Positions 37,299 through 44,845 of a stretch of 64,000 nt of DNA are shown here, one piece after another. Under the pieces are notes generated by a model, which saw only the letters and a program-made list of their open reading frames with translations, had not been told where the DNA came from and made no database searches. The number at the start of each line of letters is the position of its first letter. The first letter of the stretch is position 1. A program made the translations under genes and the position numbers. Source of the DNA: Clostridium sp. (GTDB taxonomy: Bacteria; Bacillota; Clostridia; Lachnospirales; Lachnospiraceae); contig JAMPFU010000011.1 in assembly GCA_023664385.1 (NCBI GenBank), forward strand, positions 20,853 through 84,852, given 5' to 3'.

Positions 37299-37327
37299 TT
37301 GTTAATTGTTACGGATTGTGATATTAT
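37299..37327 (+). promoter_or_regulatory. Promoter candidate for the coiled-coil repeat gene
   Basis: TTGTTA at 37299 and TATTAT at 37322 with a 17-base spacer. The surrounding gap (37132-37454, 323 bases) is AT-rich and otherwise empty, apart from two similar words ACCACCCATA/GCCACCCATA near 37357 and 37410. Confidence 0.5.
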
Positions 37328-37454
37328 GTGATACACGCATATATCGGAAGATACATGTATTGCCACCCATACATGACATGCGGTTGTAAATAAGATTTCA
37401 TTTTATTACCACCCATAAGATGAAGCACGTTGTCGATAATCGGAAGAAGGTGAG

Positions 37455-37994
37455 ATGATGACTGACAGTGAAAAGCTTGATTTGATTTTGACGGGAGTAA
37501 TTGACTTAAATACAAGAATGTACAGGGTTGAGGAAGATTTAAAAGAAGTCAAGGAAGAGGTAAAGCTTTTAAAAGACAGAATGGATAATGTTGAGAGGGA
37601 GCTTAAAGAAGTCAAGGAAGAAGTAGCAATACTGAAGGAAGACTTAAAAGAAGTCAAGGAAGAAGTAGCAATACTGAAGGAAGACTTAAAAGAAGTCAAA
37701 GAAGAAGTAGCAATACTGAAGGAAGACTTAAAAGAGGTCAAGGAAGAAGTAGCAATACTGAAGGAAGACTTAAAAGAGGTCAAGGAAGAAGTCACAAAAA
37801 CCAGCCTCATAATTGAAAATGAACTTCGTGTCAACATTCAAAGAATAGCAGAAGGACATCTTGATTTGTCAAGGAACATGCATGATGTTATTAGACCAAA
37901 TAATGAGGTGGAGGTGCTTGTAGTAAGAGTCGGGGTTTTAGAAACAGAGGTAAACTATATAAAAAAGAATTTACATATGAATGTTGTAAAGTGA
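37455..37994 (+). CDS. Coiled-coil protein with tandem 14-residue repeats
   Basis: A 179-residue soluble protein dominated by a continuous coiled coil. The unit LKEVKEEVAILKED occurs four times exactly, with partial units before and after, giving two heptads per repeat. Ends are non-repetitive: MTDSEKLDLILTGVIDLNTR at the start and VLVVRVGVLETEVNYIKK at the end. Repeat number could vary by recombination. ATG codons at 37455 and 37458 both follow AAGGTG. Similar small coiled-coil proteins are common in Clostridia but their role is unknown; scaffolding or phage/element origin are both possible. Confidence 0.8.
   Translation: MMTDSEKLDLILTGVIDLNTRMYRVEEDLKEVKEEVKLLKDRMDNVERELKEVKEEVAILKEDLKEVKEEVAILKEDLKEVKEEVAILKEDLKEVKEEVAILKEDLKEVKEEVTKTSLIIENELRVNIQRIAEGHLDLSRNMHDVIRPNNEVEVLVVRVGVLETEVNYIKKNLHMNVVK
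37602..37799 (+). repeat. 42-bp tandem repeat array inside the coiled-coil gene
   Basis: Four complete 42-base units and one partial unit, differing at only a few third-codon positions. Each encodes 14 residues, so copy number changes keep the frame. Confidence 0.9.
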
Positions 37995-38018
37995 TTTTCG
38001 GTTACTTATGTACTTAAA

Positions 38019-38089
38019 TTTGGGCTGTTATGCTAAAAACTGACCGTAGGTGTGCCATATGCGGTCGGTTCTTAGTGCGACAGCCCAAA
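38019..38089. repeat. Long imperfect palindrome, terminator- or MITE-like
   Basis: TTTGGGCTGT (38019) pairs with ACAGCCCAAA (ending 38089); inner arms GCTAA/TTAG and AACTGACCG/CGGTCGGTT extend the stem to the 14-base loop region. No T-run follows on either strand, so a simple terminator is unlikely. It occupies the 378-base gap 37995-38372, otherwise AT-rich and without a gene. Confidence 0.6.
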
Positions 38090-38372
38090 CTCATTTCAAT
38101 CTTTTCAAAACTTATTCCAGATTCATTTTTTTTGAGTTCCCACAAAATAAAAGCGTGTTGAATGATATAATATAAAGTATATAAAAATCGAAATTCTATA
38201 TGGATATATGTTTCAATCACAAGTACATATAAATAGTACATGAATGGGAGTTTGCTTCTTGGAATGAGTGAAACTGCGAATGTCTGTATGGTATGCCATT
38301 GCTATAGGAAATCTGATACAGTCATACGTATCAGATCAGCTAGAAAGGCAACTAAAAAGGAGGTAGAGTGGT

Positions 38373-38588
38373 ATGTTAGAGGAATATGATATTGACAAAC
38401 TGAACCCAAGACCAAATCTGTATGCGAAGGAGCTGACGAAACAGGTCGATATAAAAATTTCACCTTCGGTCATTGAGTACTTCAAGTCACAGGCAGCTAA
38501 ATTGGACATGCCTTATCAGACGCTTATTAATTTGCATTTGTTAGATTGTGCGAACAATAAAAGAGAATTGCTGATGACGTGGAAATAA
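38373..38588 (+). CDS. BrnA-like (CopG/ribbon-helix-helix) antitoxin, apparently without toxin
   Basis: A 71-residue protein: a short N-terminal segment NPRPNLYAKELTKQV, then VDIKISPSVIEYFKSQAAKL and MPYQTLINLHLLDCAN, the beta-strand/two-helix pattern of BrnA-type antitoxins that bind DNA as dimers. AGGAGG precedes the ATG. Such genes normally follow a brnT toxin, but no toxin frame lies upstream (gap) or directly downstream, so this is an orphan. It may still be an autoregulated DNA-binding protein. Confidence 0.65.
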   Translation: MLEEYDIDKLNPRPNLYAKELTKQVDIKISPSVIEYFKSQAAKLDMPYQTLINLHLLDCANNKRELLMTWK

Positions 38589-38689
38589 GAAAAGCGACAG
38601 AATTATAAGATAATAATTTTTTATTATAAAATAAAATTGCAAAATAGTAACAATAGTAACGAAAAGGCAAAACAATTCATAAAGAAGGT

Positions 38690-38718
38690 TTTACACTTTT
38701 GGTATTGATTGCTATAAT
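38690..38718 (+). promoter_or_regulatory. SigA-type promoter
   Basis: TTTACA at 38690 and a perfect TATAAT at 38713, spacer 17, about 45 bases before the next small gene. Confidence 0.6.
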
Positions 38719-38764
38719 AAATATTATACAAGTCAATCATTGCATTTGGAAAGTGGGTGATTAC

Positions 38765-38956
38765 ATGCCGAGTGGTATTGAGGTAATAAAACAAGCACTT
38801 GATGATTTTCAAAAAATACAAGAGTATATGGTATTAGCTAAAAAAGAAAATGCTGTTGAAACATATGCAAAGTTGAAAAAAGAATATTTAACATTAAAAG
38901 CATTGTTAAATGCATCAGGTGTCAATCTTACTGACATTGACGAAATCAAAGAATAA
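38765..38956 (+). CDS. Small helical protein of unknown function
   Basis: A 63-residue charged, helical protein (MPSGIEVIKQALDDFQKIQE at its start, ending in DIDEIKE). It has its own good promoter, a GTGGGTG ribosome site near the ATG at 38765, and a hairpin just after its stop, so it looks like a single-gene unit. The family is not recognised. Upstream in-frame codons lie inside the promoter and are excluded. Confidence 0.6.
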   Translation: MPSGIEVIKQALDDFQKIQEYMVLAKKENAVETYAKLKKEYLTLKALLNASGVNLTDIDEIKE

Positions 38957-38967
38957 CAGTGATACAA

Positions 38968-38992
38968 CTAGCAGGATTAAAAATCCTGCTAG
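38968..38992 (+). terminator. Perfect hairpin after the small gene
   Basis: An 11-bp perfect stem (CTAGCAGGATT / AATCCTGCTAG) with a 3-base loop begins 11 bases after the stop. It lacks a T-run, so it is either a weak terminator or an mRNA end protector. Confidence 0.45.
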
Positions 38993-39099
38993 GATTTACC
39001 CAAAGTGCCATTAAAGTTGTGGTAGCATAAAGAATACTGAATGCACTTTGTTCTGTAACATCTAAGTTTTAAGTAAAAGCTTGGCAGATGAAACATATA

Positions 39100-39134
39100 T
39101 ACTATCAGCTGAGGATTACGAAACATATGGCTGT
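39100..39134 (+). pseudogene. Short fragment of a CgeB-family gene
   Basis: ATCAGCTGAGGATTACGAAA and the following CATATGGCTGT repeat 36367-36400 of the decayed CgeB gene almost exactly (coding SAEDYETYGC). No other part of the gene is nearby, so it is a copied scrap. Confidence 0.6.
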
Positions 39135-39160
39135 TTTTATGGGGAGAACATTATGTTTGT

Positions 39161-39925
39161 TTATTCTCTGACTATCATTGCCCCATAGGGCGGTTCATTG
39201 TAAAGGTTTTCATCCTGTTCTTTAATACTAAAAAGTCCAATAATCGGAGCTTTAAGGTGTGCTTCTACATTCAGATACTCTCCCTTGTTATTTGGATCAG
39301 CAACGAGCTGATTTTCTTCTGATAATTCTTCGATTTTCGCAAATTTTGGCCATTTTTCTCTGCATAGCGTGTAAAAATCTTTTTCCATCGTGTCTGTATA
39401 TTCGTTTGCATACTTGAAGTTGTTAAAATAAATGAAATGAGGAATCCCATATTTCGCAGAATTTCTGCATTCAAGTACAGCAGCATAGCGGCAGCTTTCG
39501 GCACTTTCAGGATTAACAATGATCCAATCAGCAGGAATGATAAGGTAGCCCTCCGCAAGTTTAACCTTTACCATAGCATTTTTTTCGGTGATTTCCCCTT
39601 CGAGAAATTCATATCTTCCTTTATTGATGAGATTTAGAATGTCAGCATAAAAATCTCTATCCAACTTTAATGGTGCTTTGTAGAATGCATCTTCTGTCTG
39701 TTCTATCTGATTAGATAGTTTTTTGTATTCTGCCACACACGCTTTTTCAATGACTTTTCGTATGCTTGAGGGCATTCGGCAGAATGTAGACAAGATTTTA
39801 TTGAGCATAGGGCCGTACTTCATGTTGTAATTGCTAGTAATTTCATCTAGGATTTGCTTGTTTTCCACTGCCAAATCAAACGTGAATTTGCAGGAATTAT
39901 AGTCTTTTTTTCTTTTTCTCGGCAT
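39161..39925 (-). CDS. Protein of unknown function with basic N-terminus
   Basis: A 254-residue protein starting MPRKRKKDYNSCKFTFDLAV, with helical first half (LNKILSTFCRMPSSIRKVIE) and a mixed, Trp/Tyr-rich second half (YLIIPADWIIVNPESAES). No membrane segment. The basic start and the length suggest a nucleic-acid-binding or element-encoded protein, but no motif settles it. Two ATG codons are nine bases apart; the second (39925) has AAGGAG at correct spacing. It lies alone in the accessory region. Confidence 0.6.
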   Translation of the reverse strand: MPRKRKKDYNSCKFTFDLAVENKQILDEITSNYNMKYGPMLNKILSTFCRMPSSIRKVIEKACVAEYKKLSNQIEQTEDAFYKAPLKLDRDFYADILNLINKGRYEFLEGEITEKNAMVKVKLAEGYLIIPADWIIVNPESAESCRYAAVLECRNSAKYGIPHFIYFNNFKYANEYTDTMEKDFYTLCREKWPKFAKIEELSEENQLVADPNNKGEYLNVEAHLKAPIIGLFSIKEQDENLYNEPPYGAMIVRE

Positions 39926-40153
39926 AGTAATCATCTCCTTTTTAAGATACCTACATTATATCTAAAAAAATAATACAAATCAATAATAAAATAATATTTT
40001 TTCAAATAAAATAACATAGATTTTGATATATCCTTATTATTTGTCGCTGTAATATGATTTTCTGCATTAATTCCATAAATGTTATTTAGGCTGTCACAAC
40101 TTAAGAAAATGATAAAATATTGTAGTGACATAAGTATTCTTATGATAAGATTT

Positions 40154-40521
40154 AATGTGAATTTTGAAAGATATAAAACGGATATTTATGTTATAGACTC
40201 TAATTCCAAGCTGATGGCAAGTGAAATATCTACTTATCTGATGGGGCGATATGTTTTATCCCTGTATTCACTTTATCCTTTGTGGAGTATATGGAATTTA
40301 AAAAGCAAACAGAACGCACGTCAAAAGAGATGTTAAATAGTACATTCGGATGGGTGGGTTTCCAGTTGTTGCGATAAGTGATTTTGACGAGAACACGACA
40401 TATCAGATTGTCGAGGATGTCTATAATTATTTGGAATGATTAGAAAAGGCTATAAGGTTTATATCGGAAAGAACGAAACAAAAGAAATTGATTTTGTATT
40501 CAAATATGAAAATCTCGAATA
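40154..40521 (+). pseudogene. Decayed AAA/DUF4143 ATPase gene
   Basis: Fragments in changing frames match the DUF4143 ATPase family: YKTDIYVIDSNSKLMASEIS and TYLMGRYV (from about 40170, aligning with ADIYVTGSNSKFLS in the intact gene at 43354), then EYMEFKKQTERTSKE, then FPVVAISDFDENTTYQIVED, and finally RKGYKVYIGKNETKEIDFVF to a TAA at 40519. The N-terminal Walker A part is absent. The rest of the 744-base gap 39926-40669 is AT-rich and holds no gene. Confidence 0.7.
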
Positions 40522-40669
40522 AATGGAGAATAAAGTTATTAATGAAATATTTTTGGTTCTATGTTATTATTTGAGTGGTATAATGAAGAAAATCACGTGT
40601 AGTACAAATAGTATCTTTCGAATAGGATTTAACTATTGAGAAAAAGACATAGGTTCAAAGAGGTAATTT

Positions 40670-42085
40670 ATGAATGTGAAATGCCAAGTATTTACGCCTA
40701 ATGATTATGTGAGAGAATTGTTAGATAGCGTAGGTTATACTGAAAGTTTGTATGGAAAAAGAATACTGGAGAATTCATGCGGCGATGGAAATATTCTGGT
40801 AAGTATTGTGGAAAGATATATTGAAGATTGCAGAATACAGGGATTGACAGATACTGAGATTTGTAAAGGTATAACAAGAGATATTTATGGTATTGAAATC
40901 GATCCCGTACAGTACAAAAAGTGCATTCAAAATTTGGACAAATTAGCAGGAAATAAAAGAATTGGTAAAGTCAAATGGAATGTGATTAATGAGGATTATT
41001 TAAAGTGGAAATGCACAAAGAAGTTTCAATTTGTTGTTGGCAATCCACCGTATATTACATATCAGGAATTGAGTGAAGAAGAGAGAGAGTTTGTAAAAAA
41101 AAATTTTGAAACTTGTGAAAAAGGGAAGTTTGATTATTGTTATGCATTTATAGAAAAAAGTGTGAAATATCTGGATAAGAAAGGGAAAATGTCATATTTA
41201 ATTCCTAGCAGCATATTTAAAACTGTATTTGGTGAAAGGCTACGAGAATTTGTTAAACCGTATATACGAGAGATACATGATTATACGAGGGATAAGATGT
41301 TTGATAATGCATTAGTAAAGTCGGCAATAATGGTACTTGATAAAACAAAGGGAAATAAAAATTTCTTATATTATGATATGGCCAATAAAGAAAGGATTAA
41401 TATTCCGCTTACTAATTTATCAAAGAAATGGTTTTTTATAGAAAATAGTGAAATTGGAACAAGACGCTTTGGAGATTATTTTCAGGTGGCTCATGTAGTA
41501 GCAACATTATTGAATGATGCTTTTGTAATAAAAAAAGAAAATTATGAAGAAATGGATGACTTTTATCAATGCAATGGTAGAAATATTGAAAAGGCAATAG
41601 TAAGAGAAACAGCTACCCCGCGTTCGTTGCGATATAAGAAAGAGGAGAAGATTATTTTTCCGTATGATTATGTAAATGGTAAACTGATTAGGTATACGGA
41701 AAATCAATTTAAAATGTTATTCCCGGGAGCAGATGCTTACCTTAATGATTTTAGAGAACAATTGGATAAGCGTGAAAGTGATAAGAGTGCGTTATGGTTT
41801 GAGTATGGACGTTCGCAGGCTTTAACAGGATTAAATAGAAGAAAGCTTCTTATATCAACAGTCATCACAGAAAAAGTAGCTGTGTATATTTTAAAAAAGA
41901 AGTGTATTCCTTATGCAGGAATGTATATTGTACCTAAATCTGGAAATAGAACATACAAACTTGAGGATGCAAAAGATATACTGGAAAGTGATGAATTTAT
42001 GAGGTATGTAAAAACTGTTGGAATACATATCAGTGGAGCTTCGTTAAGAATAACATCGAAGGATATTGAAGAATTTAGGTTTTAA
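40670..42085 (+). CDS. DNA adenine-N6 methyltransferase (Eco57I/TaqI-like)
   Basis: A 471-residue enzyme with the gamma-class order of motifs: motif I ILENSCGDGNILVSIVERYI near residue 31, DIYGIEIDPVQYKKC, and the catalytic NPPYITY near residue 124, followed by a large target-recognition region and a C-terminal block (KRKLLIST-like NRRKLLISTVITEKV). Such enzymes are the modification part of type II restriction systems. The partner appears lost: the next gene is a truncated GHKL ATPase, a type that often accompanies these methylases. GAGGT precedes the ATG. AT-rich codons suggest transfer. Confidence 0.85.
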   Translation: MNVKCQVFTPNDYVRELLDSVGYTESLYGKRILENSCGDGNILVSIVERYIEDCRIQGLTDTEICKGITRDIYGIEIDPVQYKKCIQNLDKLAGNKRIGKVKWNVINEDYLKWKCTKKFQFVVGNPPYITYQELSEEEREFVKKNFETCEKGKFDYCYAFIEKSVKYLDKKGKMSYLIPSSIFKTVFGERLREFVKPYIREIHDYTRDKMFDNALVKSAIMVLDKTKGNKNFLYYDMANKERINIPLTNLSKKWFFIENSEIGTRRFGDYFQVAHVVATLLNDAFVIKKENYEEMDDFYQCNGRNIEKAIVRETATPRSLRYKKEEKIIFPYDYVNGKLIRYTENQFKMLFPGADAYLNDFREQLDKRESDKSALWFEYGRSQALTGLNRRKLLISTVITEKVAVYILKKKCIPYAGMYIVPKSGNRTYKLEDAKDILESDEFMRYVKTVGIHISGASLRITSKDIEEFRF

Positions 42086-42101
42086 TTAAGGAGAAAAGCA
42101 T

Positions 42102-42404
42102 ATGCAATCTATGGTATTCCAAGTAAGTGCAAAAACAGCAAGGCTTATTGGTAGAGAGAATATTTCTGATGTAGACGGTGCTATAGTTGAATTGGTAAAA
42201 AATGGATACGATGCAGATGCAGAGTGTGTTTATGTAAAGTACATAAATCCATATAATGAAGTACCAAAATCTTTAACCCGTTCGGAAGTAAATAGATATT
42301 TTAAAGAGAATATGAATCTTATTTTAGATATTCTTTTATTTATATCAATATTAGAAAAATCAGAATCACGAAACACCTTATTTGTCAATATGTCTCGCTG
42401 TTGA
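42102..42404 (+). pseudogene. Truncated GHKL (HSP90/MORC-like) ATPase gene
   Basis: The first 60 or so codons (FQVSAKTARLIGRENISDVD, AIVELVKNGYDADA) match the N-box region of GHKL ATPases found beside prokaryotic DNA methylases. After about 42330 the plus-strand frame is merely the complement of the SIR2 gene, so the ATPase lacks its G-boxes and everything after. It has a good ribosome site (AAGGAG) and starts 16 bases after the methylase. Confidence 0.75.
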
Positions 42405-42775
42405 TAATTTAGTTCTATTACATTATCGAAATTTGTTGTCCAAACATTGGAAAATCCTATTTGTATTAATTCTTCTATTAATGGGCTTTTATAATTATTT
42501 CGATTTATACGTTCGTTTATTCTTTTCCTAAGCTCTGCTAGACCAAAATTATTTGCATAGTATTGTGCTAATCGATAATAATCTGTTGCCTCATCTATCG
42601 GTGTTCCGAGTTCACCAGCAATAGGTGTAAACAAATCTGCCCATGTTGGGTAACCTGCATCACATGATCCACCAGCTCCTAAAAAAAGAGAAATTCGTTC
42701 ATCTAAAGCATGTTGGGAAAATTGTTTTAAAAAATGTTCCTTTTCTATAGGCATACTAGTATTCTCCTTTGTCAA
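42230..42775 (-). pseudogene. Truncated SIR2-like defence protein gene
   Basis: The N-terminal 140 codons are a SIR2_2-type NADase domain: RISLFLGAGGSCDAGYPTWA and NVWTTNFDNVIELNYQ (the GAGxS and TTNxD motifs), then IDINKRI. The next residues (RFIFSLKYLF and on) are the complement of the GHKL gene, so at least the C-terminal half is lost. Proteins of this type act in abortive phage defence by depleting NAD+. A clean ATG start with AAAGGAGA is present. Confidence 0.75.
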
Positions 42776-42910
42776 AATAATATACTGTATTCAAACGATA
42801 ATCACCTATTATCCCTCCCTTTTCCCCACAAAAAACTGCGGTGCATCATGCCCCTCCCGTCCTCTCAAGTATGAAACTCCCTCATCAGATGTTTATTCTT
42901 CAAAATTAAA

Positions 42911-43113
42911 AATCCATAATCTAACTTCCCGTTGATAAAAGAACCATGAAATGATAAAATAATACCATATTACGTATATTTAAGATAACAAAGAAGACAT
43001 TGTGGAATGTTTGACTTGAATCGGTTTGTTGCTGAAAATATCATTAAACGTGAGACGAGCTTATTCGAAGCGGATATTCCGGCAAATAAAGTGAGCTTTC
43101 AAAAAATAGAGGG
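42911..43113 (+). repeat. Diverged duplicate of the legB promoter and first 37 codons
   Basis: About 205 bases match 44750-44960: a TTGATA (42932) / TAAAAT (42955) promoter, the ATG at 43007 and FVAENIIKRETSLFEADI. The ribosome site is spoiled (AAGAAGA against AAGGAGG) and the frame ends at 43154. The 578-base gap 42776-43353 otherwise holds a minus-strand peptide remnant (about 42809-42890, reading GHDAPQFFVGKREG before a stop) and short scraps resembling 38.8 kb. Confidence 0.8.
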
Positions 43114-43258
43114 TAAGTGTCTGACACATTGGGAGATTTGTTTATCGAATTAAAAATGGTGTGTTAGAGATTTTGTCCTGCCGTGGACATTATGATGATT
43201 AAAAAATACAAGAGTATTTGGAGTGGCAGATGCTTGAATTATTCATGAAATAAAGAAA

Positions 43259-43300
43259 AATAACATCACTATGTCGAGCTGACATAGCGATGTCGTTATT
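43259..43300 (-). terminator. Intrinsic terminator of the DUF4143 gene
   Basis: Read on the minus strand, AATAACGACATCGCTATGTC pairs with GACATAGTGATGTTATT (one mismatch and one bulge), and a T-rich tail (TTTTTCTTTATTT) follows. It lies about 55 bases after the stop of the ATPase gene. Confidence 0.75.
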
Positions 43301-43353
43301 AACATTTAATTTATTTATTGTTGTTTCTCCGCATGAGGCATTGCCATCATTAT

Positions 43354-44607
43354 TTAGATATCCAAGCTATGCTCATTTAACAAAAAATCATAGATGCTCA
43401 TTGTTAAAATTCCGTCATCATCATGCCATGGTTTGATGACATCCTTTACAACAATAATCTTCTTAAATGAATCATTGACATTGATAAGTGATGCTTTTTC
43501 CTGTGCTCGCTTCTTATCGTCTGGAAGACTAAAAGCAGACTGGATATAGTAGCGCTTACTTCCCATATTTGCCACGAAATCAATTTCAAGCTGCTTCTTT
43601 TCCTGTGCGCCATCTTCTGTTCGGTTTCGTTTTATTACCACACCCACATCTACTTGGTAACTACGAACACGCAGTTCGTTGTAAATAATATTTTCCATAA
43701 GATGCGTTTCTTCCACCTGTCTAAATCCAAGTCTGGCATTTCGAAGTCCTACATCTTCAAAGTAATATTTTAAAGGCGTTCCAATATATTTTCTGCCTTT
43801 TACATCAAATCGGTTTGCTTCACTAACAATAAAAGCATCCTTCAGATATTCAATATAAGCTCTTATGGTATTGAGGCTAATATTGGATCCCATAACACTT
43901 TTGAATGTTGCTTCTATTTTTGAAGCGTTAGTAAGCGAACCGATATCAGATGCAAGGATATTTATCAGATCATTTAGCTCCTGCACTTTTTCTATATGGC
44001 TGCGTTCAATAATATCCTTAATATATGTTTCTTCAAATAATCTGGTGAGATATTCCATTCTCTGTTCATCTGTATTCATTGTGATAGTTAATGGAAGTCC
44101 GCCATAATTCACATATGAGCTCCAGCCCTCGTATTTGTCTCCCTCAAATACCTCCATATATTCTCTAAAACTAACCGGATACACATGAATTTCATCACCA
44201 CGTCCCCTGAACTCCGTGATGATATCCTTTGATAAAAATTTTGAATTACTGCCTGTCACATAAATGTCTGCATTTTTTATATGAAGAAGTGAATTAAGCA
44301 CTCCTTCAAATTCCTCTAATAGCTGCACCTCATCCAAGAAAATGTAATAGTCACCTTCATTAGTAATTTGTCCTTTTATATAATCAAGAATTACATACGG
44401 GTCTCTGTATTTTTTATTTTCCAGCATATCCAGCTCAATTGCTATAATATGATTTTCTGCAACCCCCTCTGATTTAAGATAGTTTTTAAATATAGTAAAC
44501 AGAAGATAGGATTTCCCGGAACGCCTTATTCCTGTAATAACCTTTATCATTCTGTTGTGCATACGATTTATTATTTTTTGCAGGTATAGCTCTCGTTTTA
44601 TTTCCAT
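43354..44607 (-). CDS. AAA+ ATPase with DUF4143
   Basis: A 417-residue protein with Walker A GIRRSGKS (about 26-33), Walker B DYYIFLDEVQLLEEFE, sensor VTGSNSKFLSKDI, and the C-terminal DUF4143 half with the nuclease-like ending QLEIDFVANMGSKRYYIQSA. Members are very common in Clostridia and Bacteroidetes, often as isolated mobile-looking genes; their function is unknown, although the C-terminal fold resembles restriction endonucleases. GGAGG precedes the ATG, it has its own terminator, and two palindromic words lie upstream. It stands between the two copies of the legB 5' region. Confidence 0.85.
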   Translation of the reverse strand: MEIKRELYLQKIINRMHNRMIKVITGIRRSGKSYLLFTIFKNYLKSEGVAENHIIAIELDMLENKKYRDPYVILDYIKGQITNEGDYYIFLDEVQLLEEFEGVLNSLLHIKNADIYVTGSNSKFLSKDIITEFRGRGDEIHVYPVSFREYMEVFEGDKYEGWSSYVNYGGLPLTITMNTDEQRMEYLTRLFEETYIKDIIERSHIEKVQELNDLINILASDIGSLTNASKIEATFKSVMGSNISLNTIRAYIEYLKDAFIVSEANRFDVKGRKYIGTPLKYYFEDVGLRNARLGFRQVEETHLMENIIYNELRVRSYQVDVGVVIKRNRTEDGAQEKKQLEIDFVANMGSKRYYIQSAFSLPDDKKRAQEKASLINVNDSFKKIIVVKDVIKPWHDDDGILTMSIYDFLLNEHSLDI

Positions 44608-44628
44608 ATTGCCTCCTATATTGACAAT

Positions 44629-44730
44629 TTAGGGATATTGTTCCCTTATTTTTCAATATTATACCCGCTTGTTCAAAAAATATCAACTTACATTTTGATA
44701 AATTAGGGAATATGTGCCCTTATTTTTCAA
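44629..44730 (-). promoter_or_regulatory. Two direct copies of a 28-base palindromic word upstream of the DUF4143 gene
   Basis: TTAGGGATATTGTTCCCTTA and TTAGGGAATATGTGCCCTTA, each followed by TTTTTCAA, lie 74 bases apart (44629 and 44703). Each has AGGG...CCCT symmetry. Their place just before the start of the minus-strand gene suggests an operator. Confidence 0.5.
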
Positions 44731-44770
44731 CATGAAATCTATAACATAAAATCTACAATCTAACTTCCCG

Positions 44771-44799
44771 TTGATAAAAGAACCATGAAATGATAAAAT
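44771..44799 (+). promoter_or_regulatory. SigA-type promoter of the legB operon
   Basis: TTGATA at 44771 and TAAAAT at 44794, spacer 17, 46 bases before the legB ATG. The same elements are preserved in the duplicate at 42932/42955. Confidence 0.65.
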
Positions 44800-44845
44800 A
44801 ATTCCATATCACGTATAGTTAAGATAACAAAGGAGGCACTGCGGA

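Noticed and set aside
37602..37799. CRISPR-like array
   Set aside because: The units are contiguous with no unique spacers and encode a regular coiled coil.
37406..37837. 143-codon minus-strand frame opposite the coiled-coil repeats
   Set aside because: It is only the complement of the 42-bp repeats (Ser/Thr/Phe-rich); the plus strand has promoter, ribosome site and a sensible coiled coil.
42809..42890. Minus-strand peptide remnant reading GHDAPQFFVGKREG
   Set aside because: Looks like a C-terminal scrap of some protein but is under 30 codons and cut by a stop upstream; too little to name.
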